A stretch of 64,000 bases of DNA, taken from an uncultured Ruminococcus sp. Lineage in GTDB: Bacteria; Bacillota; Clostridia; Monoglobales; Monoglobaceae. The stretch is from NCBI GenBank assembly GCA_902760955.1, contig CACWIG010000003.1:1-64000 (forward strand). Reading direction: 5' to 3'. The translations under genes were made by a program, and so were the position numbers. Within the stretch, counting starts at the first letter, position 1. Each line of letters starts with the position of its first letter. The notes below the pieces were generated by a model. The model did no database searches. It was not told where the DNA came from and worked only from the letters and a program-made list of their open reading frames with translations. This document shows, piece by piece, positions 8,052 through 18,300 of the stretch.

Positions 8052-8408
8052 ATGATACAAGTAGTAATAGTTTTAAATAAGGTTGAATGTCTTGATGAGA
8101 TAATCAAGAAGTTTGTAGAAAATGATATTTCGGGCGGTACAATCATAGACAGCTATGGTATGGCAAGAAGTATCGGCAGAGAGGACGCGGAGATACCGCT
8201 GTTTTCTATGCTGAAATCTATGTTCGACTTTGATGATGCATCAAGCAAAATTATATTTATGATAGCCGAAGAGGCTCAGGTGAGAACAATATCCAAAATT
8301 GTAAATGAGGCAACAGGCGGATTGCAAAATCCCAATACGGGAATTATGTTCTGTACCCCTGTTGTTTACATAGAGGGATTGCGTAAGAATAAGCCTGAAA
8401 CCGAGTAA
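8052..8408 (+). CDS. PII-like (GlnB-superfamily) signalling protein
   Basis: This 118-aa protein has the ferredoxin-like beta-alpha-beta layout of PII proteins: MIQVVIVLNKVECLDEIIKKF at the start and a closing strand, FCTPVVYIEGL, that resembles the PII C-terminal signature. The T-loop region (~45-70) does not carry the classical uridylylation Tyr51 motif, so it is not a standard GlnB/GlnK. Its place after asnA suggests a nitrogen or amino-acid sensing role, which is inference. RBS GCGGTG is 7 bases upstream. An inverted-repeat terminator follows. Confidence 0.6.
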   Translation: MIQVVIVLNKVECLDEIIKKFVENDISGGTIIDSYGMARSIGREDAEIPLFSMLKSMFDFDDASSKIIFMIAEEAQVRTISKIVNEATGGLQNPNTGIMFCTPVVYIEGLRKNKPETE

Positions 8409-8426
8409 AAAATTAAAACAAAATCA

Positions 8427-8459
8427 ATTACGGGGCGGTGAAATCACCGTCCCGTAATT
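8427..8459. terminator. Terminator between convergent genes
   Basis: The stem AATTACGGG-(G)-CGGTG with loop AAAT pairs with CACCG-(T)-CCCGTAATT, one internal mismatch. It lies between the convergent PII-like gene and clpC and can serve both. Confidence 0.65.
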
Positions 8460-8478
8460 TGTCATAGTGTAAAATAAA

Positions 8479-10929
8479 TCAGTCTTTATCGCATATGAAT
8501 TTACCGTCTTTTACGGAAATTTTGATATTGTCACCTGATTTAACCTTGCCCTCAAGCATTTGTTCTGCAATCATATCCTCAACATCTGACTGGATAACAC
8601 GTCTGATTGGACGCGCACCATAAACAGGGTCAAAGCCCTCTGATGCGATTTGTGCTATTGCATCATCTGTAAATTCGGCTGTGATATTATTGCTTGCAAG
8701 CCTGTCTTTAAGCTGTTTAAGCATCTTGACAGAGATTGACTTTATGTCCTCGTTGGTTAATTGATGGAAAACAATCAATTCATCAATACGATTTAAGAAC
8801 TCAGGTCTGAATGCCTGCTTAACTTCGCTCATAACGTCTTCTTTGATTTGCTCGTAATCACGTTGGCCTTGTTCCTCGTCGCCTGCCGAGAAGCCGAGAC
8901 TTTTGCGAACATCTGTGATTTTACGGGCACCGAGGTTTGAAGTCATTATTATCACAGTATTTCTGAAGTCAACACGTCTGCCCTGAGAGTCGGTCAAAAT
9001 TCCGTCCTCTAATATCTGCAAAAGAATATTAAATACATCAGGATGTGCCTTCTCTATTTCGTCAAAGAGGACAACGGAGTATGGCTTTCTGCGTACCTTT
9101 TCGGTCAGTTGACCGCCCTCGTCATAGCCCACATATCCAGGGGGCGAACCCACAAGTCTTGATACTGTGTGCTTCTCCATATATTCGGACATATCAATTC
9201 TTATCATAGCGTCTTCGTCGCCGAACATAGCTTCTGCCAGAGCCTTTGAAAGCTCTGTCTTACCGACGCCTGTGGGACCTAAGAATATAAATGAACCGAT
9301 AGGCCTTTTCGGGTCTTTAAGTCCTACTCTGCCGCGGCGGATTGCCTTTGAAACGGCTGATACTGCCTCACTTTGACCTACAACTCTTTCGTGGAGAATT
9401 TCCTCAAGTTTTAACAATCTTTCACTTTCGGTTTCCTCTATGGACTTTACGGGGATACCTGTCCACATTGAAATAATTTCCGCAATCTCGTTTTCGGTTA
9501 CTACCGCCTCGTTAGAGCTGTTGTTCTTTTCCCAATCTTCTTTGGTTGAGTTCAGCTTGTCAACAAGGACCTTTTCGTCATCACGGAGCTTTGCTGCCTT
9601 TTCATAATCCTGGACAGTTATTGCGGCTTCTTTTTCCTTTTTGATATCGGCAATCTGATTTTCCAAATCTTTTACGTCAGGGGGAGCGGTAAGACTCTTA
9701 ATCCTGATTCTTGATGCGGCTTCGTCTACCAAATCGATAGCCTTATCGGGTAAAAATCTGTCAGAGATATATCTTGTTGACAATTTTACAGCAGACTCTA
9801 TTGCTTTGTCTGTGATTTTTACACGGTGGTGTGCCTCATACTTATCGCGTATACCGTGAAGTATCTGTATGCTCTCCTCCTCGGTTGGCTCGGAGAGGGT
9901 TATGGGTTGAAATCTTCTTTCAAGGGCAGCATCTTTTTCTACGTATTTTCTGTATTCTTCAAGGGTGGTAGCACCTATTACCTGAATTTCGCCTCTCGCA
10001 AGTGCAGGCTTTAAGATATTGGCGGCATCTATTGCACCCTCGGCGGCACCTGCACCAATGATGGTATGAAGTTCGTCAATAAACAGAATGATATTGCCTG
10101 CCTTATGGATTTCCTCCATAGCTTTTTTGAGCCTTTCCTCAAATTCGCCTCTGTACTTTGCGCCTGCAATCATAGACGACATATCAAGTGCAATAACCTT
10201 TTTGTTCTTCAGGATTTCAGGGACATTCCCCGAAACAATTTTTTGTGCAAGGCCTTCGGCAACAGCAGTTTTGCCCACACCAGGTTCACCGATAAGACAA
10301 GGATTGTTTTTGGTTCTCCTGCTCAATATCTGTACTACTCTTTCGATTGCCTCATCTCTGCCGATTACAGGGTCAAGTTTGTCCTCTTTTGCCATTTTAG
10401 TCAAATCTCTGCCGAACTTCATCAATGTGGGGACATTAGATGTTCCGTGACCGTGACCTTCGCCTGATGAACTCGGTGAAGTTTCCTGAGAGCCTTCGTT
10501 GAGAAGTCCTAAAATTTCGTTATACAGCTTTTGCGGTGATGTGCCAAGCTCTGCAAGAATTTTAACGGCAATGCTCTCACTTTCACGCAAAATGGCAATC
10601 AATAAATGTTCTGTACCAACGTAGTTGTGGCCTAAACGTCTTGCCTCAATATAGCTGTTTTGGATAACACGCTTTGTTCTCGGTGTGGCTTCGGGAGATA
10701 TACCTGTTATGGGTTCGCCTGTGCCGATAAGTGCGTCGATTTTTTCTATTACTTGTTCGTCTGTTATATTATTTGCCTCTAATATTTTGCCGGCTACACC
10801 GTCTGTTTCGCGGATAAGTCCCACAAGAAGATGTTCTGTTCCCACATAGTTCTGACCCATTTCAAGAGCCGCCTCTGCGGCATTGTTTAATGCGATTTTT
10901 GCTTTTTCTGTAAGTCTGTCTTCAAACAT
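8479..10929 (-). CDS. clpC: ATP-dependent Clp protease ATP-binding subunit ClpC
   Basis: ClpC is a HSP100 unfoldase that feeds substrates to ClpP. In this family it recognises proteins phosphorylated on arginine by McsB. Visible domains in order are two Clp-N repeats (1-145), AAA-1 with GEPGVGKTA (~205), a UVR-like coiled segment ([13 protein letters not shown], ~425), AAA-2 with GPTGVGKTE (~545) and the C-terminal D2 small domain. Length is 816 aa. The second ATG (10929) is chosen because AAGGAGG lies 8 bases upstream; the first ATG is only 2 bases from it. About 340 bp of repeat DNA separates it from mcsB. Regulation by CtsR is expected. Confidence 0.96.
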   Translation of the reverse strand: MFEDRLTEKAKIALNNAAEAALEMGQNYVGTEHLLVGLIRETDGVAGKILEANNITDEQVIEKIDALIGTGEPITGISPEATPRTKRVIQNSYIEARRLGHNYVGTEHLLIAILRESESIAVKILAELGTSPQKLYNEILGLLNEGSQETSPSSSGEGHGHGTSNVPTLMKFGRDLTKMAKEDKLDPVIGRDEAIERVVQILSRRTKNNPCLIGEPGVGKTAVAEGLAQKIVSGNVPEILKNKKVIALDMSSMIAGAKYRGEFEERLKKAMEEIHKAGNIILFIDELHTIIGAGAAEGAIDAANILKPALARGEIQVIGATTLEEYRKYVEKDAALERRFQPITLSEPTEEESIQILHGIRDKYEAHHRVKITDKAIESAVKLSTRYISDRFLPDKAIDLVDEAASRIRIKSLTAPPDVKDLENQIADIKKEKEAAITVQDYEKAAKLRDDEKVLVDKLNSTKEDWEKNNSSNEAVVTENEIAEIISMWTGIPVKSIEETESERLLKLEEILHERVVGQSEAVSAVSKAIRRGRVGLKDPKRPIGSFIFLGPTGVGKTELSKALAEAMFGDEDAMIRIDMSEYMEKHTVSRLVGSPPGYVGYDEGGQLTEKVRRKPYSVVLFDEIEKAHPDVFNILLQILEDGILTDSQGRRVDFRNTVIIMTSNLGARKITDVRKSLGFSAGDEEQGQRDYEQIKEDVMSEVKQAFRPEFLNRIDELIVFHQLTNEDIKSISVKMLKQLKDRLASNNITAEFTDDAIAQIASEGFDPVYGARPIRRVIQSDVEDMIAEQMLEGKVKSGDNIKISVKDGKFICDKD

Positions 10930-10985
10930 AGTCATAACCTCCTTATGTTATGTTAATTTTTCAATATACATTCTTCATTACACAT

Positions 10986-11234
10986 TGTAGGGCAGGGGCT
11001 TGCTCCTGCCGAATTCCACAATTTCCAAATTCAAAATAATTTTAATGAACGAATGCCCAACGCCCATACAGTTGCCAAGCCCAACTGCAATGAAAAAATT
11101 ATTTTGAATTTCACCCTCCTTTACCGGTGAAACAAGGCACCCTCGTACCCCTGTAGGGCAGGGGCTTGCTCCTGCCGAATGTGTACGGAACGATGCCCCC
11201 AACGTAATTGTAGGGGCGATTCACGAATCGCCCG
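10986..11234. repeat. Repeat cluster between mcsB and clpC
   Basis: Two direct TGTAGGG/GGCAGG hairpin units (10986-11010 and 11152-11176) flank the structured core at 11032-11106. A third hairpin of another class, GGGCGATTC-AC-GAATCGCCC, lies at 11209-11234. The ~345-bp interval between mcsB and clpC contains no gene. The cluster interrupts an otherwise compact operon and could uncouple clpC expression from mcsAB. Confidence 0.65.
11032..11106. repeat. Structured repeat core, copy 2
   Basis: The outer stem is CAAAATAATTTT with AAAATTATTTTG, the inner hairpin CAGTTG-CCAAGCC-CAACTG, and the conserved string TGCCCAACGCCCATA lies between. Relative to copies 1 and 3, both stems change on both sides so that pairing is kept. 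Confidence 0.6.
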
Positions 11235-11274
11235 TTTGTAAGGGAGCAGTTGTGATATTTCGCCACCTACAATG

Positions 11275-12291
11275 CTACTGCTTGGGTGTCAGCAGAAGTT
11301 CCTTGATAATTTCTGCCCTTTTTAAATCTCTGTCCGTTGCATCTAACGTGTTATAGCTTTTTACAATATTTGCAGGGAGAATTGAGTATAAAGCGGTGCT
11401 TAGCATCTTGTAGTCTATTGTGTCTATTATACCAAGCTCAACTGCAAATCTGACATCAGAAAGTCTTGTCATTGCTTCGCTTGATGAAAGTATAACCGCG
11501 TTGGTGAGAACACCATAGGAACGCATCAATTTGTCTTTTAAGCGATAGCTTTCGGACTCATATATCCGTTTGCGGATTTCTCTCTCTTTTTCAATGACCT
11601 CGGATATGATTTGCTCAAATCTTTCTATAATGTTTTCCTCGGTTTCGCCAAGGGTTTCCTGATTAGAGATTTGATATATGTTTCCGCTTGCCTTTGAACC
11701 CTCTCCGAATATTCCTCTGACAGTCATACCAAGCTGACTCAATGAGTCGATAATGCTGTTTATGTTCCTTGTCATTGTAAGTGCAGGAAGGTGAACCATA
11801 ACAGATGCGCGCATTCCTGTGCCAAGGTTTGTGGGACAACAGGTCAGATATCCAAACTGTCCGTCAAATGCAATGTCTGCATTTTTCTCAATCTCGTCAT
11901 CCACTTGATTGGCAGAGTCAAAACACTTTCTTATGTTAAAGCCTGCCTCCATACACTGTATTCTCAGGTGGTCCTCCTCGTTTACAAGAACACATATGGA
12001 ACTGTCATCATTGAGCAATAAACCTCTTTGTATGCTGTCGTCCATCATTTGCGGACTTATTAAGTGACATTCGGCAAGTGCCTGCTTTTCGTAGTCCTTC
12101 ATTGGTTTTAAGTCAACAAATTTTAAATTCATTTTGCTGGCACCTGCAACGTCTTTACACTTTTGGATTACCTGTTCTTGCTGTTCCTTGTCGGCTTTGA
12201 GGGGAAAGGGTATTCCCTTAAAGTTTCTTGCAAGTCTGATACGGCTTGACAAAACAACGTCGCTGTCGTTTCCGCTTTCTGTATACCACAT
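11275..12291 (-). CDS. mcsB: Protein-arginine kinase McsB
   Basis: McsB phosphorylates arginines of damaged proteins and of CtsR, marking them for ClpCP. It is homologous to phosphagen (creatine/arginine) kinases: VVLSSRIRLARN near residue 12, CPTNLGTGMRASVMVHLP near 170 and the RGIFGEGSKA segment near 195. Length is 338 aa. It starts 3 bases after mcsA, as in Bacillus, so the pair is translationally coupled. Confidence 0.95.
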   Translation of the reverse strand: MWYTESGNDSDVVLSSRIRLARNFKGIPFPLKADKEQQEQVIQKCKDVAGASKMNLKFVDLKPMKDYEKQALAECHLISPQMMDDSIQRGLLLNDDSSICVLVNEEDHLRIQCMEAGFNIRKCFDSANQVDDEIEKNADIAFDGQFGYLTCCPTNLGTGMRASVMVHLPALTMTRNINSIIDSLSQLGMTVRGIFGEGSKASGNIYQISNQETLGETEENIIERFEQIISEVIEKEREIRKRIYESESYRLKDKLMRSYGVLTNAVILSSSEAMTRLSDVRFAVELGIIDTIDYKMLSTALYSILPANIVKSYNTLDATDRDLKRAEIIKELLLTPKQ

Positions 12292-12294
12292 AGT

Positions 12295-12819
12295 TTACGC
12301 CTCCTTATTTGTGTCGGTTGATTTCAGCTCTTTGATTTCATCGCGAAGCTTTGCGGCGGTTTCAAAATCCTGTTTCAAAACAGCGGCGTTAAGCTCCGAC
12401 TCCAAAGCGGAAATCTTCTTGTTTCGCATAACTTTCTCGCCGCCTCTGCCCGGGGCTTTGCCGATATGCTCAAAAGTGCCGTGTATCTGCTTGAACGGTC
12501 TTTTAATTCTATTTCTGAATACTGAATAACATTCCCCGCAACCGAGCTTACCTTTCTGCAAAAATTCTGAGTACGGCATATGGCATACAGGACAAATATC
12601 CGCTTCAAGCTCATTGCCGATTGTTTGCTGTTGCTTTGCGGCTGAGAACATTCCGGGGAGAAAGTCGCTTATACTAAAGTTCATACTGTGCTTCATTTCG
12701 CTGTATTCAGGTGACTCTGCGGCACACTCGGAACACAGATGATGCTCTTCTTTATAACCATTTACGATTTTTGTCATATGCGTTGTAGCTTCGTTTTTGT
12801 TACATTTTTCACATTTCAT
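12295..12819 (-). CDS. mcsA: McsA, zinc-binding activator of McsB
   Basis: McsA activates the McsB kinase and takes part in heavy-metal and heat stress control. The 174-aa protein has four CxxC pairs: CEKC near the N-terminus, CSEC (~30), CPVC (~90) and CGEC (~107). They are followed by a C-terminal UVR motif (LNAAVLKQDFETAAKLRDEI, ~145-165). The start at 12819 is preferred over the upstream in-frame ATG at 12828, because that codon directly abuts the ribosome binding site AAAGGA. Confidence 0.93.
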   Translation of the reverse strand: MKCEKCNKNEATTHMTKIVNGYKEEHHLCSECAAESPEYSEMKHSMNFSISDFLPGMFSAAKQQQTIGNELEADICPVCHMPYSEFLQKGKLGCGECYSVFRNRIKRPFKQIHGTFEHIGKAPGRGGEKVMRNKKISALESELNAAVLKQDFETAAKLRDEIKELKSTDTNKEA

Positions 12820-12854
12820 ATATATCATCCTTTCTATATCTGTCTTTGATTTTG

Positions 12855-13301
12855 CTATGCAAGGGTTATCAGCATATTCTTTAATATGTTGGCTCTGAAT
12901 AAGTCCTGCTCAGGCTGTTTAAGCGGTATCGATTTTTCTGACATAGCCGCTGTAATAAGCTTTGCCTCTTTTTGTGAAATTAAATCATAGTCAGCACAAT
13001 TTCTGATAATTGCAACCGCATCGGTAAACGATAGGTATTTTCCAATTGAATTTACAACGTGCATAAGCCTATTGCCAGGGGTAGGAGTAACTCTTGTTAT
13101 CTTTATATACCCGCCGCCGCCGCGTCTGCTTTCAACTATGTATCCTCTCTCGGGTGAAAACCGCGTCGATATAACATAGTTTATCTGTGACGGAACACAG
13201 CCAAAATGATTTGCAAGTTCGTTTCGCTTTAACTCAATCGCACCATCTTCTTCGGACATCATCTCCTTGATAAATTCTTCAATTATGTTACTGAGTCCCA
13301 T
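12855..13301 (-). CDS. ctsR: Class III heat-shock repressor CtsR
   Basis: CtsR is a winged-helix dimer that represses clp genes and is inactivated by heat and McsB. The N-terminal DNA-binding part (1-70) has FGCVPSQINYVISTRFSPERGYIVESRRGGGGYI, where the glycine-rich wing GGGGY is the thermosensor. The C-terminal dimerisation/McsB-binding part follows. Length is 148 aa and RBS GAGGGTG lies upstream. It heads the ctsR-mcsA-mcsB-clpC operon and has its own operator at the promoter, giving autoregulation. Confidence 0.96.
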   Translation of the reverse strand: MGLSNIIEEFIKEMMSEEDGAIELKRNELANHFGCVPSQINYVISTRFSPERGYIVESRRGGGGYIKITRVTPTPGNRLMHVVNSIGKYLSFTDAVAIIRNCADYDLISQKEAKLITAAMSEKSIPLKQPEQDLFRANILKNMLITLA

Positions 13302-13347
13302 TTCTTAATCACCCTCTTTATCTGATTTGTCAAACTTCAAATTTGAC

Positions 13348-13364
13348 TTTGACTATCTTTGACC
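13348..13364 (-). promoter_or_regulatory. CtsR operator
   Basis: On the minus strand the sequence reads GGTCAAAGATAGTCAAA, an exact match to the known CtsR heptad repeat (A/G)GTCAAA-NAN-(A/G)GTCAAA. A further GTCAAA follows directly downstream and may act as a third half-site. It lies just after the -10 box. Confidence 0.88.
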
Positions 13365-13373
13365 TTTGATTAT

Positions 13374-13401
13374 ATTATAGCACGCATTTTGCATTTGTCA
13401 A
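13374..13401 (-). promoter_or_regulatory. Sigma-A promoter of the ctsR operon
   Basis: On the minus strand TTGACA (13401-13396) and TATAAT (13379-13374) are separated by 16 bp, immediately upstream of the CtsR operator. Confidence 0.82.
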
Positions 13402-13451
13402 TAGGTAATTTTAAAATTTTTAAAAAATTTTTGAGTTTGGGATAAGGTGAA

Positions 13452-14342
13452 TTACACACCTGTCAAGTCAAAGGGGGGAGTGTACTCGGTGGCGGCACTG
13501 CTCTTTTCCTGGATATAAGCATTGGTAAAGCCTAAAGCATATGCACAATCTGTTACAGATTTATATTCAAAAGATGTTATTTTGCGGTTTATCTCAGGAA
13601 AGCCGTTTAAGTTGTTGTTTGGTGTAAACTGACTCATTAAACTCAGAATAAATTTATCAGTACCATAATTAGTTTTGAGATATTTAAGAATTTCAATTGA
13701 GTCCTTGCGGTGTGATGGCAAGACAAGATGGCGGACAATAACGCCTTTTTGCATTAATCCGTCTTTGTCGAATGTGGGATTTCCCGTCTGCCGTATCATT
13801 TCGGACAGAGCATTGACCGCAATGCTGAAATAATTGTCAGCAAGGCTGTATTTTTTGGCAAGGGCATTGTCCATATATTTAATGTCTGTCAGATATATGT
13901 CTATAAGACCGTCAAGGGTGTTAAGACTATCGGAAAGCTCGTAACCGCCACAGTTATACACAATGGGAATACCGATATGGTTCTTTATTTCAGACAGAAC
14001 ATTTTTTATCTGAGGCAGGTAGTGGGTAGGTGTAACAAGGTTTATGTTGTGGGCGCCCTTTTCTTTAAGCTCGTAACATATCTGGGCAAGCCTGTCTTCT
14101 GATATTTCGGCACCATTGTTCTGACAACGGCTGATTTCTATGTTCTGACAGTAAACACATTTCAAGTTACAACCGCAAAAGAATATTGTACCGCTGCCGT
14201 GACTTCCGCTTATGCACGGCTCTTCCCAATGGTGCAGTGCCGCACGTACAATGTGTATTTTGTTATCTACACCGCAAAAGCCTTTTGATGTTGAACGGTC
14301 AATATTGCATTTGCGAGGGCAGATTTTGCATTGATTATCCAT
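13452..14342 (-). CDS. Radical SAM protein, PflX/COG1313-like
   Basis: The 296-aa protein has the radical SAM cluster motif CNLKCVYC (CxxxCxxC) near residue 58. An N-terminal CKICPRKCNID cysteine group resembles pyruvate-formate-lyase-activating-enzyme relatives of unknown substrate (PflX family). It would use a 4Fe-4S cluster and SAM to form a 5'-deoxyadenosyl radical. No glycyl-radical enzyme lies nearby, so the target is unknown. It lies upstream of ctsR on the same strand but is separated from it by the ctsR promoter. Confidence 0.82.
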   Translation of the reverse strand: MDNQCKICPRKCNIDRSTSKGFCGVDNKIHIVRAALHHWEEPCISGSHGSGTIFFCGCNLKCVYCQNIEISRCQNNGAEISEDRLAQICYELKEKGAHNINLVTPTHYLPQIKNVLSEIKNHIGIPIVYNCGGYELSDSLNTLDGLIDIYLTDIKYMDNALAKKYSLADNYFSIAVNALSEMIRQTGNPTFDKDGLMQKGVIVRHLVLPSHRKDSIEILKYLKTNYGTDKFILSLMSQFTPNNNLNGFPEINRKITSFEYKSVTDCAYALGFTNAYIQEKSSAATEYTPPFDLTGV

Positions 14343-14477
14343 AAATTGAATTTCACCAACTTATAATTTTTGTATAATAATATATTTTAACACATAAACT
14401 TTATCAGTTCAATATTATTTGAAGACTTAGCATATTTTTAGTATATTGAACGCCGTTATATTATTTAAATAATGTAC

Positions 14478-14506
14478 TTGACAATTTTTATTTTAAGAGG
14501 TACAAT
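14478..14506 (+). promoter_or_regulatory. Sigma-A promoter of the SLH gene unit
   Basis: TTGACA (14478-14483) and TACAAT (14501-14506) are spaced by 17 bp, about 70 bp before the gene at 14578. The leader up to the RBS GGAGAG has no obvious structure. Confidence 0.72.
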
Positions 14507-14577
14507 TATAGAATACTAAATAATGGGTGGTTTGTAACCTAAATTAGAATACTTATGTAATAATCAAGGAGAGAAAT

Positions 14578-15369
14578 ATGAAAAAAACGCTTAAAGTGGT
14601 GCTTATAATCTTATTGGTTTTGCTGTTATTATGTATTTCGCTGTTTGTATGGCAAAGAAAAAACATTTCTGCCTTGTATGGTGCAGTTAAATATTCTCAA
14701 GAAGATATATCAACGTTAATTGCCGATAATGAAAAGATTGTTTCTGAGGCCCTTGAAGAATATCCTGAGTTTGAAATTCCTGACATTTCCGAGAGCGAAA
14801 TGGAGGCTCTTGAAGAAGGAAAGATTACGCAAGATGATTTGGTTGAAATCGTATTGGGTAAAACCTCTTTGGAGGAGGCAATAGAGAAAAAGGAAGAAAC
14901 AACAAAAGCTGAACCTGAACAAAACGCAGATAGTAAGGAAACTCAACCTCCTGCCAAAACATCTGAACAGACATCTGAGAAGACTTCCGAGCAGCCCTCT
15001 GAACAGACAACTCCCTCTAAAAGCGGTGATGAGGAGATTAGTGCGTTAATTGCAAAAATATATATATTGAAACAATCCTATGGCAACAAACTTGATGCAC
15101 TTGTGCAGCAAACAAGGTCTGAGTATTGGGCAATGCCTAAGGAACAGAGAAAAGATATCTCAAAACAGAAGTTTGTTACAACAAAGGCAAGTCAGGCTTT
15201 GGCGTTGGAGAAAGAATGTGATGCTAAAGTAGAAGAGGTTATATCGGAACTTACAAGTGTGCTTAAAGCAAATAATAAAGACTTATCTTTGGTTGACTCT
15301 ATAAGAAAAGCCTATGATAATGAGAAGCAGTTGAAAAAGTCATATTATATAAGCGAATATTTAGATTAA
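14578..15369 (+). CDS. Membrane-anchored protein with Glu/Lys/Ser/Thr-rich stalk, unknown function
   Basis: This 263-aa protein has an N-terminal hydrophobic helix (residues 5-25, LKVVLIILLVLLLLCISLFVW). It probably serves as a signal anchor because no cleavage site is clear. A low-complexity stalk of repeated TSEQ/TSEK units (~110-145) follows, then a helical domain of about 110 aa. I recognise no family. It is 20 bp upstream of the giant SLH gene and shares its promoter, so a role in cell-surface assembly is plausible but unproven. Confidence 0.6.
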   Translation: MKKTLKVVLIILLVLLLLCISLFVWQRKNISALYGAVKYSQEDISTLIADNEKIVSEALEEYPEFEIPDISESEMEALEEGKITQDDLVEIVLGKTSLEEAIEKKEETTKAEPEQNADSKETQPPAKTSEQTSEKTSEQPSEQTTPSKSGDEEISALIAKIYILKQSYGNKLDALVQQTRSEYWAMPKEQRKDISKQKFVTTKASQALALEKECDAKVEEVISELTSVLKANNKDLSLVDSIRKAYDNEKQLKKSYYISEYLD

Positions 15370-15395
15370 AAGAGTATTAGGGAAGGAAGATGGTT

Positions 15396-18300
15396 ATGAA
15401 AAAAATTGGAAGACGCATTTTGTCATTAGTGTTGGTTGTGTGTATGATTGCACCGTCAATTATTGCTGTTGCGAAAGAAAGCAAGATTGAAAAATTTACG
15501 GATTTCCCCGACGATTGGTCTACACAGGCTGTTACTGCAGCAGTAAATAACGGCTTGTTGCACGGTTATGATGATAATACAATCCGTGCAGAAGGTCTTT
15601 TAACAAGAGCGGAAATGGCTACTGTTATTAACAATGCTTTTGGTGCTGTCATTAAAGCGGATATATCGGCATACAAGGACGTAAGCCCTGATGCCTGGTA
15701 TTATGACGAAATTGCAAAAGGTGTTAATATGGGTACCTTTATCGGTGCAGGGGACGGATATATGTACCCTGACAATCCGATTACAAGGGAAGAAACCTTT
15801 GTGGTAATCGCAAGAGCCTTGGTGTTGTCCGACGAAGATACAACCTCACTTGATAAATTTACAGATAAGAGTTCAGTTTCTTCCTGGGCAATAAACGCAA
15901 TTGCTGCCCTCGCCGCAAGAGGATATGTAAATGGTGATGAAGCTTCACGTGTGACCCCCAATAATAATATTACAAGAGCGGAGTTTGCAACTCTTATGGA
16001 TAATATTGTTAAAAAGTATTATTCAGCAGAGGGTACATATACAGGAACAATAGACGGCTCTGTAATGATAAATGTGGGCGGAGTAACCCTTTCCAATATG
16101 GTTATTAATGGCGACCTTATTATCGGTGATGGTGTTCACACAGGCGAAATACGTTTAGAGAACGTTAAAATAAACGGACGAATTATCGTGAGAGGTGCTC
16201 AAAAACCAGGTAAGATATACATTATTAGATCCTCTGTCAGAGACGGAGTAGTCGTTAACAACGTAAATGGTACAGTTTATTTTGATAACTATCAGTCAGA
16301 GGTTATCTTTAAGAATATGTTAAGCAATACTCCTGCAGAATTTAAAAAGCCGAGTAGCGGAGGCGGTAGCAGTAGTAGCAGTAGTAGTAGCAGGAATAAA
16401 TTGACAGTAACATTTGTGCTTGCTACTGATTTGAGCGGCAACCCCACAAATACTAAGGTTTATAAAGTATCCAAGGGCAAAACGCTTAAGGAACAAATGG
16501 GCGAAGATTTTGTAATGCCTACAGCTAATATAACATATACTCAAGACAGAGACTCAACAAATGAATACAGCCACGATGTTAGTCAAACAGGTTGGTTTAG
16601 CGAAGGAAGAAATGAGTATACAACAGATACAAAGATTGAGTCAGATGTTACTCTTTATCCTGGTTGGAAAGACTTTTCGGCAAAAGTTAAAACTGAAAGA
16701 TTTAATGTTCAGGGATTTAATGGAATTGATATCAGTACATATTACGAACCAAACGGCAGAGTAATAGATGCTGCAACCGACTTGGTGTTTGCCAACAGAG
16801 GACGTGTGATAAAGAGCTTATCTCTGGCTGAGGATAAGGTCTTTGAAAGACCTGAAATTCAAAGATTTATCACACCTGATAAACAGATAAAAATGACTAA
16901 TCTTGATATGTCCTTTAAGGATATATTTGGCAGTACGGCGAATTTCAAATCCTTATTCCAGACACAAATTGATGAGGCTATGAAAACAGTTCCTGAGTCT
17001 ATGAGAGCCGATGTTGAAGCAAAAATTGACGAAGCCTTGGTACAGATTGCTGAAAAAAAGGTATGGAATCTCAGACAAAACAACACGATTGGTATAAATA
17101 TGCCTTTGAGAGATATTTTCGGCGGTGCGGATAGTTTAAGGACTATGCTTAAGGACGCTACTGATGGGGCATTGGAATCCGTTCCTGATAGTATGAGAGA
17201 TCAAATTCAGGACGAACTTGACAATGTTATTGAATTTATTGTAGCAAGTGAGCCGAATGAGAGTTTGGACAAAGACAAATATACTAATATTGAAGACCGT
17301 TTGGCATTAAATGAATTCTTTGGCGGTAAAGATGATTTTGCTGATATGCTAAAGACTGAAGCTGAAGGTGTTATAACATCAAATGTTCCTGCAAATATGC
17401 AAGATGATGTCAGGACAGCTCTTTATGAGGTTATAGATGACTTGGCTGGAAAAACAGTGTGGGATATTAATGCCACCTATGCAACAAAGGGTATTTCAAC
17501 AAGCATTACTTTAAGTGAGTTGTTTGGCGGAGAAGCTGCTTTTGCTCAAATGATGAAGAAAGAGCTTGATGCGGCTATCGTAAATATTAATGATGAAGTA
17601 CTTAAGGCTCAAATTAAAAATAATGTAGGAAGTGTAATAGATGTACTTGCCAATAAAACAGAATGGAGTTTGAATGATGTTGACGGTAAGACTACTATTA
17701 ACATCAAAAAGTCTGTGCCTGAAATTTTGGGTGGCGTAGAAGCTATGCAGAGTCTTATCAAGGGCGAAATAAATGGCAAACTTGCAGATGTTCCTGAGGG
17801 TGTAAAGAATCACGTTACAACTCCTATTTATAGCGCTGTTGATACACTTGTCGGAAAGAACCAATGGCAAGTCGATGACCCTGAGGGTAAAACAGATGTT
17901 CAAATCGGCATCACATTAGATGATATATTCGGAGGCGATGGTGAATTTGCAGATGCCGTTAACGGTGCGATTGCAAACGATATAAGCGTCTTATCAGATG
18001 ATAATAAGGCTGCAATAAATGGTGCAATAGATAATATTGCAGCTGCAGGTCACTGGTCAAAGAATAGTCCAGAAGGTAATGTGAACCTGAAATTTGAGAT
18101 TTATCTTAGCGATGTTATTGGAAATGATAGGCTTGGGACGCTTGAAGGATTAGCTGTCGGTGACGATAATCGTGCCGTTATTGACGCAATTAGAAACGGA
18201 AGTGAATTTTCAGTTACAAATGAAAATAAAGATTTTGTACAAAATTATTTATTGACGGCAATCCAAAGTGCAACTGTTGAAGTAACAACCATTCCTGAGA

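Noticed and set aside
10978-11202. 74-codon open frame between mcsB and clpC
   Set aside because: It consists of translated TGTAGGG repeats and the structured core, with no RBS or family resemblance.
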